From Lactobacillus sp. PV012 (lineage in GTDB: Bacteria; Bacillota; Bacilli; Lactobacillales; Lactobacillaceae), in contig NZ_CP041983.1 of the NCBI RefSeq assembly GCF_014522325.1, positions 1,240,001 to 1,304,000 on the forward strand: a DNA stretch of 64,000 bases. The letters run 5' to 3'. Under the pieces are notes generated by a model. The model made no database searches. It had not been told where the DNA came from and saw nothing but the letters and a program-made list of their open reading frames with translations. The first letter of the stretch is position 1; each line of letters begins with the position of its first letter. Position numbers and translations under genes: made by a program. Below, piece by piece: positions 51,673 through 64,000 of this stretch.

Positions 51673-52575
51673 TTATCCAATGTAAAACTCAATATGTTGT
51701 TGTAAATTCTGGAATTCAATTGGCAGATATCCACCTAATTCTCCATCCAGATTAATTGGAATTGGCTCTTTTTCTTCATCAAGAGGTTCTACTTTTAGAG
51801 AACGCGTCTTAGTGTAAATAATTTTAGGATCATTTACATGAGTACCCTTTAAAGCCATTCCTAGTAAACGTAAAACTTCCATTGGATTAGCAGTTTTTAC
51901 CACAATTAGCTGAAATAGACCATCTGATAATTGGGCATCAGGCATAATTTGTTCTAAACCACCCATTGAATTCGTCATCCCTAATAAGAACATTGACATA
52001 TCACCTTCATATACTCCATCGTCATATGTTAGGCGCATCTTACGATTCTTAATATGAGGGAACATTTCCATTCCTTTAATTAGGTAGGCACTATATCCCA
52101 AAACAGATTTCAATTGTGATGGCACAGCATACGTTAAATCGGTTAACGATCCGCTAGCAGCAATATTCATAAAATATTTGTCAGCTGCTTTTCCAATATC
52201 CATTTTTTGAGTCTTACCTTTTAAAACAACCTTAGCTGCATCAATTAAATTATCTCGCGGAATATTTAATGCTCGGGCATAGTCATTAGTTGTTCCAGCA
52301 GGAATTACAGCAACTTTAGGTCTTTTTTCTAAGGGTGCAATTCCATTTACAACTTCGTTAATGGTACCATCCCCACCAGCACCTACAATTAAATCAAACC
52401 CATCCAAACTACATCTAGTAGCTTCCTTTTGAGCTGATAATGGTTCTGGGGTTGTCTGATAGGCACTTGCCTCAAAACCGGCTTGCTCTAATATATTTAA
52501 AATTCCCGCCACATTTTGAAGCATTTGTTCATGGCCTGAAACAGGATTATAAATTAATCGTGCTCTCTTTGTCAT
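51673..52575 (-). CDS. dagK: Diacylglycerol kinase (DagK/YegS family)
   Basis: 300 aa. The catalytic domain has the GGDGTINEVVNG motif near residues 65-76 and AVIPAGTTNDYARALNIP; the C-terminal half has LDGELGGYLPIEF. It phosphorylates diacylglycerol from lipoteichoic acid synthesis to phosphatidic acid. It starts 24 bp after gatB and belongs to the gatCAB-side operon. Confidence 0.92.
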   Translation of the reverse strand: MTKRARLIYNPVSGHEQMLQNVAGILNILEQAGFEASAYQTTPEPLSAQKEATRCSLDGFDLIVGAGGDGTINEVVNGIAPLEKRPKVAVIPAGTTNDYARALNIPRDNLIDAAKVVLKGKTQKMDIGKAADKYFMNIAASGSLTDLTYAVPSQLKSVLGYSAYLIKGMEMFPHIKNRKMRLTYDDGVYEGDMSMFLLGMTNSMGGLEQIMPDAQLSDGLFQLIVVKTANPMEVLRLLGMALKGTHVNDPKIIYTKTRSLKVEPLDEEKEPIPINLDGELGGYLPIEFQNLQQHIEFYIG

Positions 52576-52599
52576 TACCTATCACCTTTCTTATTTACA

Positions 52600-54030
52600 T
52601 TAACGACTTTGTAATTCCTTGTTTAATAATTGGTTAACTACCTTAGGATTTGCCTTTCCACGAGTTTCTTTCATAATTTGGCCAACTAAGAAACCAATTG
52701 CACGATCCTTACCATTCTTGAAGTCTTCCACAGATTGAGGATTATTATCAACAATCTTTTTAACCATTGGTTCTAGAACAGAAAGATCAGAAAGTTGGAC
52801 CATACCATTATCTTCAACATATTTCTTAGGATCAGTACCATTTTCAATACTTTCTTGGAAGACTTTCTTAGCAATTTTAGATGAAATAGTACCATCTTTA
52901 ATCATCTTAATGATTTGAGCTAAATTAGCTGGTGTTAACTTGATTTCACTAATTTCAACTTGGTTTTCATTCAAATAACCATTAATTTGAGTATTCAACC
53001 AGTTTGCTGCTAAAGTAGCATCTGCTCCAGCTTTTACAGTTTCATCATAGAAATCACTAGATTCTTTAGTCTGTAAAATAACATCTGCATCGTATTCTTT
53101 AATTCCGTATTCATTGACGTAACGCTTACGACGTTCAAATGGAGATTCTGGCAGGCTTTCTGCAATTTCATCGATCCATTCTTGACTAATATGATCTGGA
53201 GCAATATCTGGTTCTGGGAAGTAGCGGTAATCTGCTGCACCTTCCTTAACACGTTCTAGAACTGTCTTACCAGTATTTTCATCAAAACGACGAGTTGAAA
53301 CTTGAATACGACCACCTGAAAGTAAAACTTGTTGTTGACGTTGTTCTTCATAAGCAAGTGAACGTCTTACGTGATCAAATGAGTTCAAGTTCTTCATTTC
53401 GACTTTAGTACCAAGTTCTTTTTGACCAGCTGGGCGAATAGAAATATTAGTATCTACACGCATTGATCCTTCTTCCATCTTAACATCAGAAGCACCAGTA
53501 AATTGAACGATTTGGCGTAATTTAGTTAAGTAAGCATAAGCTTCTTCTGGATCTTCCATATCAGGTTCAGACACAACTTCAAGAAGAGGAACACCTTGAC
53601 GGTTTAAGTCAACGTAGGAGTAACCGTTAGCACCGTGAGTGTTTTTACCAGCATCTTCTTCAATGTGCATTTCATGAATACCAATACGTTTCTTTTTTCC
53701 ATGAACTTCAATTTCAATGTAACCATCACGGGCTAATGGTTGGAAAAATTGTGTAATTTGGTATGCCTTAGGATTATCTGGGTAAAAGTAGTTTTTACGA
53801 TCAAAATGAGTAGTTGGTAAAACGTGTGAATGGGTTGCTAAAGCCACCATAATTCCCAAACGATAAACATCTTTATTTACCATTGGTAATACACCAGGCA
53901 TTGCCCAGTCAATTACATTTGTTTCAGTGTTAGCAGGTGCTCCGTAACTAACAGGTGATGGAGAGAAAATCTTACTCTTTGTTTTTAACTCGAAGTGAAC
54001 TTCAAGCCCGATAGTCGATTTAAAATTCAT
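52600..54030 (-). CDS. gatB: Aspartyl/glutamyl-tRNA(Asn/Gln) amidotransferase subunit B
   Basis: 476 aa, full length. The N-terminal signature is [39 protein letters not shown] and [12 protein letters not shown] are kinase-like catalytic-domain motifs, and the C-terminal YqeY-like tail (about 400-476) binds tRNA. With GatA and GatC it converts mischarged Glu-tRNA-Gln (and Asp-tRNA-Asn) to the correct amide form. The gene follows gatA by 3 bp. Confidence 0.97.
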   Translation of the reverse strand: MNFKSTIGLEVHFELKTKSKIFSPSPVSYGAPANTETNVIDWAMPGVLPMVNKDVYRLGIMVALATHSHVLPTTHFDRKNYFYPDNPKAYQITQFFQPLARDGYIEIEVHGKKKRIGIHEMHIEEDAGKNTHGANGYSYVDLNRQGVPLLEVVSEPDMEDPEEAYAYLTKLRQIVQFTGASDVKMEEGSMRVDTNISIRPAGQKELGTKVEMKNLNSFDHVRRSLAYEEQRQQQVLLSGGRIQVSTRRFDENTGKTVLERVKEGAADYRYFPEPDIAPDHISQEWIDEIAESLPESPFERRKRYVNEYGIKEYDADVILQTKESSDFYDETVKAGADATLAANWLNTQINGYLNENQVEISEIKLTPANLAQIIKMIKDGTISSKIAKKVFQESIENGTDPKKYVEDNGMVQLSDLSVLEPMVKKIVDNNPQSVEDFKNGKDRAIGFLVGQIMKETRGKANPKVVNQLLNKELQSR

Positions 54031-54033
54031 TAA

Positions 54034-55473
54034 TTAATCCTCCAATCCAGCTGGTTTCTTTTCATAGAATTTATTCTTGCGTTCAATAAAGTCAGCAACT
54101 TGGAAAATACTTTCTTCATCAAAGCGCTTAGCCATAATTTGGAAACCAACAGGCATTCCATCAACTAAGCCTGCTGGAACACTAGCTGCAGGAATTCCAG
54201 CCATGTTAGCAGAAATAGTTAAAATATCATTTGCATACATCTTAAGTGGATCTTTGATTGAACTACCAATCTTAAAGGCAGTAGTAGGTGTAGTTGGTCC
54301 AACAATTACATCATTTTCTTCAAAGATTTTTTCAAAGTCACGACAAATTAAAGTTCTAACTTTGGCAGCTTGTCTAAAGAAACGATCATATGAACCTGCT
54401 GATAATGCGAAAGATCCAAGCATGATACGACGTTTTACCTCATTACCAAATCCTTCACTTCTTGATTTAATATAAACGTCAAGTAAGTTTTTAGTATCTT
54501 TAGCACGGTAGCCGTAACGAATTCCATCGTATCTTTGTAAGTTAGATGAAGCTTCACTAGAAGCAATAATATAGTAATCAGGAACAACGTATTTAGTGTG
54601 AGGTAAGCTTACCTTATTAATAATGGCACCGTTGTCTTCCAAAAGTTTGATTTGTTCATTTATTAAATCTTTAACTTCTTTTTCGACACCTTCACCAAAG
54701 TATTCTTCAGGAACTGCTACACGAAGTCCCTTAACATCCTTACCAAGGGCCTTGGTAAAATCAGGAACTGGACGTTGTGAAACAGTTGAATCATGTTCAT
54801 CGCCACCAGCAATTACATTTAAAATTTTAGCTGAATCAGCAACTCGTTTAGTCATTACACCAATTTGATCTAATGAAGATGCAAAAGCAATCAATCCCCA
54901 ACGTGAAACACGTCCATAAGTTGGCTTAATACCAAAAATACCAGTAAAAGCAGCAGGTTGGCGTACAGAACCACCAGTATCAGAACCAAGAGCTGCTACT
55001 ACTTCACCACTAGCAACAGCTGCTGCAGATCCACCTGAAGATCCACCAGTTACTCGGGTTAAATCCCAAGGATTCTTTGGCGCACCATAGTATGAATTTT
55101 CACTAGAAGATCCCATGGCAAACTCATCCATGTTTGCTTTACCAACAATTGTCATTTGAGCTTTTTTAAGCTTGGAAATAACTGTAGCATCATACATTGG
55201 CATAAAATTATAAAGCATGTGACTTGCTGCAGTAGTCTTAATTCCATTGGTAATGATATTATCTTTAATGGCAATTGGGATCCCAGCTAATTCATTAGAA
55301 AGATCTAAATCTTCTGCAGGCTTAGCATCATCAACTACTGTAATCATTGCGTTAAGCTTTGGTTCTAAGTCCTTAATTGTCTTTAAAGTATCTTCAGTTA
55401 ATTGGTTTGCGCTAAGTTCACCATCTACTAATTTTTTATGTAATGATTCAATATTTTCATTTAAATAATTCAT
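54034..55473 (-). CDS. gatA: Glutamyl-tRNA(Gln) amidotransferase subunit A
   Basis: 479 aa amidase-signature enzyme that releases ammonia from glutamine. The Ser-cisSer-Lys triad lies in AIKDNI (Lys), [16 protein letters not shown] and [16 protein letters not shown]. Its ATG overlaps the gatC stop by one base (TAATG), so translation is coupled. Confidence 0.97.
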   Translation of the reverse strand: MNYLNENIESLHKKLVDGELSANQLTEDTLKTIKDLEPKLNAMITVVDDAKPAEDLDLSNELAGIPIAIKDNIITNGIKTTAASHMLYNFMPMYDATVISKLKKAQMTIVGKANMDEFAMGSSSENSYYGAPKNPWDLTRVTGGSSGGSAAAVASGEVVAALGSDTGGSVRQPAAFTGIFGIKPTYGRVSRWGLIAFASSLDQIGVMTKRVADSAKILNVIAGGDEHDSTVSQRPVPDFTKALGKDVKGLRVAVPEEYFGEGVEKEVKDLINEQIKLLEDNGAIINKVSLPHTKYVVPDYYIIASSEASSNLQRYDGIRYGYRAKDTKNLLDVYIKSRSEGFGNEVKRRIMLGSFALSAGSYDRFFRQAAKVRTLICRDFEKIFEENDVIVGPTTPTTAFKIGSSIKDPLKMYANDILTISANMAGIPAASVPAGLVDGMPVGFQIMAKRFDEESIFQVADFIERKNKFYEKKPAGLED

Positions 55474-55775
55474 TAGGCATCCTCATCTTTATCAATAATT
55501 ACTGGTACCTTGATAAATCCATCAACTTTTTCAGGAACATTTTCCATTAACTCTTCCTTACTTTGCCAATGTTCAGGTTTATCTTCTCTAAATACAGTGT
55601 CTCGATCAACTACTTGAACTGTTTCAGGAACATCACTGGTATCAACTTCAGCAAGTTGATCAGCCATATTGATAATTTCATCCATTTGCTTAGTAAATGT
55701 ATCTAACTCTTGATCACTAAACTCAAGTCGTGACAAAGTCGCTACGTGCGTGATCGTTTCTTTCGTAATCTTCAC
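55473..55775 (-). CDS. gatC: Glutamyl-tRNA(Gln) amidotransferase subunit C
   Basis: 100 aa from a GTG start at 55775, supported by AGGAGG 6 bases upstream and by [23 protein letters not shown], the normal GatC N-terminus. An earlier ATG in frame would run into camS and lacks a ribosome site. GatC stabilises the GatA-GatB complex. It starts 10 bp after the camS stop. Confidence 0.93.
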   Translation of the reverse strand: MKITKETITHVATLSRLEFSDQELDTFTKQMDEIINMADQLAEVDTSDVPETVQVVDRDTVFREDKPEHWQSKEELMENVPEKVDGFIKVPVIIDKDEDA

Positions 55776-55785
55776 GATATACCTC

Positions 55786-56922
55786 CTATTCACCGCCAAA
55801 GATATGTGTATAATAACTATCATCTGCTGAATTCTTAGCAATTAATGCTTGTGTTTCATTTACAGACCCAATTTTTATTTCAATTGGGGCATCTTTTGGT
55901 AAGTACTTTTTAGCCGATGATAAAACTAACCGTGAAAAGCTTTCGATTTGAGCATAACCAAAAAATTGGGTTGTCACATTAATATTCATCTGCTTTAACT
56001 TACCATCTTGATACTTAACTGTCGCAGTTACTCCACTAATATTAGGGAAATATCCTTCAATCGCTGTCTTGAAGTCACTAAAGGCAGTTGCATCGTTAGA
56101 ATTAATTGCTTTCTCATTTCCAACAACTGGTAGTACTTGACTTTGGTTATTGACGGTTTTCCACTTATCTATTTTACTACTATTTGCATTTGCAATTCCA
56201 TATGTAAAATAGTTACCACCAACTAAAGAATCCTTGTCAGTTTTACTAAATAATCCAACTATTAATGTAACATTTTTTAAAGCTTTACGCTTTCGTAATC
56301 TCGCTACAATTTCATTAGCTGCATTTTTACCAAGTTTTTCTTGCTGGGCACGAGAAATATTTTTACTATATTCGGCCCCGTTTTTGACTTTATTGTAATA
56401 ATCAACTGAGTTTAAAGCTAATCCTAAACTAATTCCACTAACTTTATAACTAGTACCTGATTTGACTAAGTAATCTTGTTCCAAAATTTGATCCAAAATA
56501 ATTGGGGTATAATTCTTAGTTCCAGTTGATTTTAAGTTCAAACCTTCAGGATTATTTTTTGATTTACGTGCTAGCCAATCTGTTGCTGTAGCTGAAGAAA
56601 TTTCTTGACCTTCTTGAAAGACATACTTTGCTGGTGAAAAAGTACCCTGTGAAATAGCCATCAAACCAGCTTCCAACGCACGTCCATCAACACTATTATC
56701 ACTGCTATTTTCAGTTAAGCCTTCAATTGGACTAGTTACATACTCTCCATTTTTTAACAAAACACTGTAACCATTGCTAGAAGCACTGGTTGTTTGGTAA
56801 CCCTTCTTTTTTACCGTTGTATTAGTAGAATTATTAGCTAAATCAGTATCTTTTAAACTACCACAAGCACTTAAACTTACAGCAGTTCCTAAAACTACTA
56901 AGAAACTTAATAACTTTTTCAC
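55786..56922 (-). CDS. camS: CamS-family sex pheromone precursor lipoprotein
   Basis: 378 aa. The signal peptide has lipobox LSAC (Cys20). The mature part, with [52 protein letters not shown] and the C-terminal [18 protein letters not shown], matches the CamS family, whose signal peptides give pheromone peptides in enterococci and staphylococci. In lactobacilli the lipoprotein role is unknown. It lies between ligA (15 bp upstream) and gatC. Confidence 0.92.
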   Translation of the reverse strand: MKKLLSFLVVLGTAVSLSACGSLKDTDLANNSTNTTVKKKGYQTTSASSNGYSVLLKNGEYVTSPIEGLTENSSDNSVDGRALEAGLMAISQGTFSPAKYVFQEGQEISSATATDWLARKSKNNPEGLNLKSTGTKNYTPIILDQILEQDYLVKSGTSYKVSGISLGLALNSVDYYNKVKNGAEYSKNISRAQQEKLGKNAANEIVARLRKRKALKNVTLIVGLFSKTDKDSLVGGNYFTYGIANANSSKIDKWKTVNNQSQVLPVVGNEKAINSNDATAFSDFKTAIEGYFPNISGVTATVKYQDGKLKQMNINVTTQFFGYAQIESFSRLVLSSAKKYLPKDAPIEIKIGSVNETQALIAKNSADDSYYTHIFGGE

Positions 56923-56937
56923 TTACCTTAAAACCTC

Positions 56938-59004
<2,067 letters not shown>

Positions 59005-59114
59005 TTATTATATCTTTTTAATAGGAGCAAAGGCAGCTAAAAGGCGTTTTATTCCCTGATCAGCAAACGCAATATCTAATTCCATATCTTCTCCACTACC
59101 TGTCACTTTTGTTA

Positions 59115-61220
59115 CTACACCAACACCCCAAGCTTTATGTTGGACTTGATCACCAATATTCCAAGCTTTTTTATCTGCTCCAACAGCGCCAGCAGCTTTT
59201 TAGCGATTGGTTTCACTTTAGGAACAGTAACTTTCTTATGACGAGAAGAAATATCAATAATGGCTTTTTCTGATTGCTCTACCTTAAGATCTTTTCCATC
59301 AATTTCTTCAATAAAACGGGAAGCAGGATTTGCTTGGATTCTACCATAAAGTAAACGTGACATTGCATTAGTTAAGTATAACTCTTGACGTGCACGAGTA
59401 ATGCCAACATAGGCTAGTCGTCGTTCTTCTTCCAGTTCAGCTTCATCATTAAGAGCACGTGAAGTTGGAAAAATACCTTCTTCCATCCCCACTAAAAATA
59501 CTACTGGAAATTCCAATCCTTTAGCAGCATGCAAAGTCATTAACGTTACTTCGTTTCCTTCATCTTCTAGATCATCTTGATCACTTAACAAAGAAACCTC
59601 TGCTAAAAAGTCTTCCAAGCTGTTTGCATTTTCATCTTCAGGTTCATAATTATCATCAAATCTTTTAGTAACTCCTAAAAATTCCTGAATATTTTCAATT
59701 CTAGCCTCTGCTTCTAGACTCTTATCTGCTTTTAGTGCCTCTAAGTAACCAAATTCATCCAAAATCTTTTCAGTTAATTCTGTGACATTATGATCTAAAG
59801 CATACTTAACGATATTTCTAAAACTATTACCAAATTTATTTAATTTTGTAGCTGCACTACCTGTAATTGGTGCCAAAGCCAAGTTATTAAAAGCTTCTAA
59901 CATTCCAAAATTATTTTCACTAGCAAAACTATTAAATTTAGCCATCGTTGTAGGCCCAATTCCTCTTTTTGGCGTATTAATAATTCTATTTAAGCTCATT
60001 GAATCACTAGTATTGGCCACAATTTTTAAATAAGCCAAAATATCTTTAATTTCTTTTCGATCGTAGAACTTATGTCCCCCAACAATCTTATAAGGAATAT
60101 TTGACTTAACTAATACTTCTTCAAGATTACGTGATTGGGCATTAGTACGATAAAGTACCGCAAAATCTTTATAATTACGCCCCTTTTTCACTTCTTCTTT
60201 GATTTTAGAAATAATGAAATAGGCTTCATCATTACCATTTGATGCTCGATAATAATTAACCTTTTCTCCTTCACCCTTTTCAGTCCACAAATTTTTCACT
60301 TTGCGATTTACATTATTTTTAATAACCGAATTAGCTGCTGACAAAATATGCCCAGTTGAACGATAATTTTGCTCTAGCATTATGGTATTAACTTCTGCAT
60401 CTTGATAATCTTTTTCAAAATTCAAAATATTTTCCATATTTGCGCCACGCCAGCCATAGATCGATTGGTCAGCATCCCCCACAACACAAATATTTTTATA
60501 TTGAGCAGCTAAAAGCTGACATAATTCATACTGTGCTTGGTTAGTATCCTGGTATTCATCAACTAAGATATAGCGAAACTTGTTTTGATAAAAATGTAAG
60601 ACATCTTTATTACTCTTCAGCAGTTTTAAGGTTTGCATAATTAAATCATCAAAATCCATTATTCCGCCACGCTTTAATTCTGCTTGATAATTTTTATAAA
60701 CCTTAGCTGCTACTTTTTCAAAAGGACTTGATACTTGCTCTTCATAATCAGCAGGCTCTAATAACATATTTTTAGCTTTAGAAATTAGCCCTAAAATTGC
60801 GCGAGGATCATATTGCTTACTATCGTAATTAAGTTCTTTTAATATTCGTTTAATTAAAGTTTTTTGTTCACCACTATCAGCAATAGTGAAATTTTTAGTA
60901 TAGCCAATCTTGTCGGCATCTCGACGTAAAATTCTAACTCCTAAAGAGTGAAAAGTTGAAATCCAAACACTTTCAGCCACAGGTCCTAAAAGATCTTGGA
61001 TACGACTCTTCATCTCGCTAGCAGCTTTATTAGTAAAAGTAATTGCTAAAATACTCCAAGGAGCAACTTGATTTTCCTCAATTAAATAAGCAACCCGACG
61101 TGTTAAAACAGATGTTTTTCCACTCCCTGCTCCTGCAACTACCAAAAGTGGTCCTTCAGTAGTTTCGACTGCTTTCTTTTGTTGAGGATTTAATCCATTA
61201 AGAATTGCCTCTGCACTCAT
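59115..61220 (-). CDS. pcrA: ATP-dependent DNA helicase PcrA (UvrD/Rep family), C-terminus frameshifted
   Basis: The open frame gives 701 aa. Walker A is [17 protein letters not shown] (about 31-47); [15 protein letters not shown] is Walker [39 protein letters not shown] and [12 protein letters not shown] are SF1A motifs. The last 30 residues (from [10 protein letters not shown]) are out of frame. In the next frame downstream the expected C-terminal Tudor-like domain is intact ([35 protein letters not shown]) to a stop at 59008. Adding one A to the A5 tract (T5 at 59197-59201) gives 737 aa, the usual PcrA length. GGGAGG precedes the ATG. PcrA unwinds DNA in repair and plasmid replication. Confidence 0.93.
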   Translation of the reverse strand: MSAEAILNGLNPQQKKAVETTEGPLLVVAGAGSGKTSVLTRRVAYLIEENQVAPWSILAITFTNKAASEMKSRIQDLLGPVAESVWISTFHSLGVRILRRDADKIGYTKNFTIADSGEQKTLIKRILKELNYDSKQYDPRAILGLISKAKNMLLEPADYEEQVSSPFEKVAAKVYKNYQAELKRGGIMDFDDLIMQTLKLLKSNKDVLHFYQNKFRYILVDEYQDTNQAQYELCQLLAAQYKNICVVGDADQSIYGWRGANMENILNFEKDYQDAEVNTIMLEQNYRSTGHILSAANSVIKNNVNRKVKNLWTEKGEGEKVNYYRASNGNDEAYFIISKIKEEVKKGRNYKDFAVLYRTNAQSRNLEEVLVKSNIPYKIVGGHKFYDRKEIKDILAYLKIVANTSDSMSLNRIINTPKRGIGPTTMAKFNSFASENNFGMLEAFNNLALAPITGSAATKLNKFGNSFRNIVKYALDHNVTELTEKILDEFGYLEALKADKSLEAEARIENIQEFLGVTKRFDDNYEPEDENANSLEDFLAEVSLLSDQDDLEDEGNEVTLMTLHAAKGLEFPVVFLVGMEEGIFPTSRALNDEAELEEERRLAYVGITRARQELYLTNAMSRLLYGRIQANPASRFIEEIDGKDLKVEQSEKAIIDISSRHKKVTVPKVKPIAKKLLALLEQIKKLGILVIKSNIKLGVLV

Positions 61221-61272
61221 TTTAATTCCTCCCTATTGTATTTACTCATTAATAAGACGTCTCTAATTATAA

Positions 61273-61304
61273 CAAAAAAAGTATTCTAGAAATTCTAGAA
61301 TACT
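61273..61304 (-). terminator. Terminator of the Lhr-like helicase gene
   Basis: AGTATTCTAGAA and TTCTAGAATACT arms around a central base, followed by T7 on the minus strand. A TATAAT -10-like box for pcrA lies just after it (61271-61266). Confidence 0.85.
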
Positions 61305-61311
61305 AAATTGA

Positions 61312-63543
61312 TTAGATCTTCTTTTCAAGTATTTGATTTACACAATTTCTCATTTCTTTTACATCTAAAATACTATAAGCAAATTCTTTTTTTACCAGTT
61401 CATCTGGCAAAAATTCATCATATTTATCAAATACAGGTACTTCATTTGGAAAAAGTAGCTCTAAAGGATCAAATTCTTTATTAGCTTCTTGCTCTAGAAC
61501 TTCAAAGAATTCTTCTTCATTTGCATCCATTGAAAATTCCATGAAATACGGTCTTGAAGAGTTAAATCCTCGAATATTTAACTTTTTTCCACACTTTATT
61601 CTAATTAAACGCTCTAAAGCCAAAAAGCTATAAGAACCTGTCCAAGGGAAAAATGCCCACATTTTACCTCCTAAATTAATTAAAGGCTTATCTGGCATTC
61701 CTGCTACCGCTACAGTATCACGCATTTGAGTTAAACGTGCACGCGCATTTTTCATCAAATAAGGATACATCTTTTTTTCGGTTAAAACTTGACGCATTCT
61801 TTGTAAAATTTTAGATTGCATATCACCAGCTACATCACCAAAATAAGCAGAAATTCTACCTTCAACACCATGAACATAAACTTGATGACGCTTGCGGTCA
61901 ATATCTTCAACTACCCAAACTTTTCCTGCAATAGCAATTTTGTCTCCTACAGGAGGTGGCTTAACAATGGTTCCCAATTCTTCACTACCAGCATGCACAC
62001 TAAATTCTTCATTTTCTTGAAAAACCGCATAGAACTTGAAATTATTAGTTATTCTCTCACCACTAATTCCTACAATAAGGCCACCATTTTCAGTTTGTTC
62101 AATATGGTTAATTTTTAATAAGTGACGAAGCAAAATTTTATAATCTTCCTGACTTACATTTCTAAAATAAGACAAACTTAAAACTCTTGAAGCAAGTTCT
62201 GCTGGTGACATTTCCCCTCCTGCAGCTAAGGTACTCATTGTTTGGTGATAAAGCAAACTATAAGGCAAGCGGTTAGGAGCTGGAGGCTCCACCCATTTTT
62301 CTTCAATATAAAGTTGTACTAAAGCAATTCCTTGTAAAAGAGACCAAGGTATCAAATCAGGTAACATTGCTCTTGATTCGGGATGTTCTTCTCTCATCAC
62401 AAAATGCATTTCTGGTGGTGTTCCTCGTCGACCAGTTCTCCCCATTCTTTGTAAAAATCCCGAAACAGTATAAGGGGCATCAATTTGATAAGCTGACTGC
62501 AACTTCCCCACATCAATTCCTAATTCCAAGGTTGCAGTAGCACAAGTTGTCATATATGAATCTTCATCCTTCATTGCATCTTCAGCGGTCTGCCTTAATG
62601 CTGGTGAAAGATTACCATGGTGAATTAAAAAGCGATCTGGCTCGTGATTATACTTACAATATCCTCGCAATTCCTGACAAACTGCTTCACATTCCTCACG
62701 ACTATTCGTAAACACAAGAGACTTTTTCCCACGCGTATGCTCAAAAATATAACCAACACCTGGATCAGCTTGAGCAGGAGCTTGGTCAGTTTTTGCTTCC
62801 ACAAATGTCTCTGGGTCAAATCCTTCAGTTGCAGCCTGAGGATCTGTTTTATAAAAATGCTCCATTGACAAGCGCCAAACTTGCCGATCGTTTGCTACCT
62901 TAGGAGCTCCAGTTTCATAGGGACTGCCTGCTCCTAAGAATTTACTGGCAGTCTTTAAATCCCCAATTGTTGCAGATAAACCTACTCTTCTAGGCTGCAC
63001 ATCTGCTAACCTTGCTAGCCGTTCAATTAAACTGAAGGTTTGCCCACCACGATCACTACGTAAAAAAGAATGTAATTCATCAATTACAATATATTTTAAG
63101 CCATGAAAAAGGTGTGGCACTTCCATATGCTTATTAATCATAAAACTTTCAAGCGACTCTGGCGTAATTTGTAAAATTCCAGAAGGCTTTTTCAGTAACT
63201 TTCGTTTTTGGCTTTGGGCAACATCTCCATGCCAGCGCCAGACTTTAATCTGAGTATCATTACATAACTCAGTTAAACGATCATATTGGTCATTAATTAA
63301 AGCCTTTAATGGAGCAATATAAAGAACTTGAACAGAATCTACTTTATCTTGAACAATATCAGATAAAATTGGAAAAAAAGCTGCTTCAGTTTTTCCTGAA
63401 GCAGTTGAAGCAGCTAACAATACATTATGATTAGTTTGAAAAATTTCTTGCGCTGCTGCCACTTGAATTGGTCGTAATGTTTGCCAACCCTGGCGGTAAA
63501 TATAATCTTGAATAAAAGGTGCATAATGACTAAAAACGTCCAT
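61312..63543 (-). CDS. Lhr-like DEAD/DEAH-box superfamily II helicase (BrxHI-like)
   Basis: 743 aa. Motif I is AASTASGKTEAAFFP, motif II VIDELHSFLRSDRGG, motif III GLSATIGDL, motif IV VFTNSREECEAVC, motif V ATATLELGIDVGKLQSAYQIDAP and motif VI LQRMGRTGRRG. The DELH box and the LELGIDVG form point to Lhr-type helicases. A winged-helix and beta-barrel C-terminal region follows (about 430-740) without a Zn-binding Cys cluster. The gene starts 19 bp after the gene for a BrxD/DUF2791-like ATPase, so the pair forms one operon. From memory such pairs occur in some BREX types and in TerB-associated stress loci; here the function is unproven. Confidence 0.85.
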   Translation of the reverse strand: MDVFSHYAPFIQDYIYRQGWQTLRPIQVAAAQEIFQTNHNVLLAASTASGKTEAAFFPILSDIVQDKVDSVQVLYIAPLKALINDQYDRLTELCNDTQIKVWRWHGDVAQSQKRKLLKKPSGILQITPESLESFMINKHMEVPHLFHGLKYIVIDELHSFLRSDRGGQTFSLIERLARLADVQPRRVGLSATIGDLKTASKFLGAGSPYETGAPKVANDRQVWRLSMEHFYKTDPQAATEGFDPETFVEAKTDQAPAQADPGVGYIFEHTRGKKSLVFTNSREECEAVCQELRGYCKYNHEPDRFLIHHGNLSPALRQTAEDAMKDEDSYMTTCATATLELGIDVGKLQSAYQIDAPYTVSGFLQRMGRTGRRGTPPEMHFVMREEHPESRAMLPDLIPWSLLQGIALVQLYIEEKWVEPPAPNRLPYSLLYHQTMSTLAAGGEMSPAELASRVLSLSYFRNVSQEDYKILLRHLLKINHIEQTENGGLIVGISGERITNNFKFYAVFQENEEFSVHAGSEELGTIVKPPPVGDKIAIAGKVWVVEDIDRKRHQVYVHGVEGRISAYFGDVAGDMQSKILQRMRQVLTEKKMYPYLMKNARARLTQMRDTVAVAGMPDKPLINLGGKMWAFFPWTGSYSFLALERLIRIKCGKKLNIRGFNSSRPYFMEFSMDANEEEFFEVLEQEANKEFDPLELLFPNEVPVFDKYDEFLPDELVKKEFAYSILDVKEMRNCVNQILEKKI

Positions 63544-63562
63544 TTAAACCTCTTTTCTAAAC

Positions 63563-64000
63563 TCAAAGAGTAAACTCAGTATAATCATCGTCTTTTTTAT
63601 CAGAGACTGCTTCAGACTTAGCAAAACTAAATTTATCAGAATTTAAAAGATCGGTAATGCTTCTTTGCGGATTTTGATGAACAATATCTAGTAATTCAAT
63701 AAAATCACGAATTACCTCACGTGGAGTAATGTTTGTTTCAGCACCAATTCTAGCGTATTCAATTTTGATAAATTGAGCTAAGTCTTCATCAGTGATTGTT
63801 TTTTCATAGTTGTATAAAGCTGCATGCATTTGAGCTAATTTTTCAGTTAAAACTAACATTTCCTCTGGAGTTAAAGGATCCAAATGGATAATTGGTGCAT
63901 ACATATCCCGTGCACCTTCTTGAGAAAATTTGCCACTAGATAGACGTGAACGTAGTGCTTCATAGCTAAACACTCCGCGTCTTTGGTCCTCAATTGCTTG
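63563..64000 (-). CDS. C-terminal fragment of a BrxD/DUF2791-like ATP-binding protein
   Basis: The frame is open to the window edge, so the 5' end is outside; 145 codons are visible. A GTG at 63973 could be read as a start but has no good ribosome site, and nine codons before it continue in frame (QAIEDQRRG), so it is internal. Visible text includes FSYEALRSRL, YAPIIHLDPLTPEEMLVLTEKL and ITPREVIRDFIELLDIVHQNP, which from memory resemble the C-terminal part of DUF2791 (BrxD) ATPases. It is followed 19 bp later by the Lhr-like helicase gene. Walker motifs would lie beyond the edge. Confidence 0.65.
   Translation of the reverse strand, partial: QAIEDQRRGVFSYEALRSRLSSGKFSQEGARDMYAPIIHLDPLTPEEMLVLTEKLAQMHAALYNYEKTITDEDLAQFIKIEYARIGAETNITPREVIRDFIELLDIVHQNPQRSITDLLNSDKFSFAKSEAVSDKKDDDYTEFTL

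Noticed and set aside
54077..54475. Plus-strand 132-codon open frame opposite gatA
   Set aside because: It lies wholly opposite a full-length conserved gatA and has no ribosome site.
61312..64000. Complete BREX system
   Set aside because: No PglZ, PglX methylase, BrxA, BrxB or BrxC is visible; only the helicase and part of an ATPase are present.

Overview
The window reads as chromosome of a Lactobacillus of the gasseri/johnsonii group. The supporting signs are low GC, strong AGGAGG-type ribosome sites, YSIRK-signal LPxTG surface proteins with MucBP (mucus-binding) and Rib-type repeats, peptidases paired with amino acid transporters, a lactate oxidase, and the pcrA-ligA-camS-gatCAB block usual in lactobacilli. 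The species call is an inference. I see no rRNA, tRNA, CRISPR array or insertion sequence.

Layout. 1-2.4 kb (minus): an amino acid ABC importer (two substrate-binding lipoproteins, one cut by the window edge, and an ATPase) and a MarR regulator with an operator built into its own promoter. 2.4-9.4 kb: a luciferase-like flavin oxidoreductase, a plus-strand pair of APC permease and PSD-fold decarboxylase that resembles the fungal tryptophan decarboxylase PsiD, an aldo/keto reductase, a small membrane protein and an MFS exporter. 9.4-17.3 kb: an APC permease whose start is separated by a frameshift in an A6 tract, then a plus-strand cassette of amino acid antiporter, C1B peptidase and C69 dipeptidase, then a 14-TM MFS exporter.

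17.5-42.0 kb (minus) is a 24.5 kb adhesin island of four exported repeat proteins, called P1 to P4 here. P1 (17475-28507) is a giant of about 3,670 residues with a beta-helix head, Rib repeats, 522-bp MucBP repeats and LPQTG; two 1-bp insertions break its frame. P2 (28894-33246) is a Rib-repeat LPQTG protein with an apparently perfect 1161-bp internal tandem duplication. P3 (33672-39272) has the same N-terminus as P2 but MucBP repeats and no LPxTG. P4 (39296-41995) is a beta-helix protein ending in the same non-LPxTG module as P3 and probably co-transcribed with it.

42.5-51.6 kb: MsrB, an alpha/beta hydrolase, lactate oxidase plus Rrf2 regulator with twin palindromic operators, a small membrane protein, a Fic protein lacking the catalytic His, RlmD, a T-box (Tyr specifier) controlled NhaC-family transporter, a Bax-inhibitor-1 protein and a TMEM175-like channel. 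51.7-64 kb (minus): dagK, gatB, gatA, gatC, camS, ligA, pcrA (C-terminus frameshifted), an Lhr-like helicase, and the C-terminal part of what looks like a BrxD/DUF2791-type ATPase cut by the window edge.

Main points for a second look: the permease/PsiD-like decarboxylase pair, the shared non-LPxTG C-terminal module of P3/P4, the helicase/ATPase pair at the right edge, the operator architectures of marR and the lactate oxidase operon, the Tyr T-box, and four single-base indels (P1 twice, an APC permease, pcrA) that must be separated into biology or sequence error.
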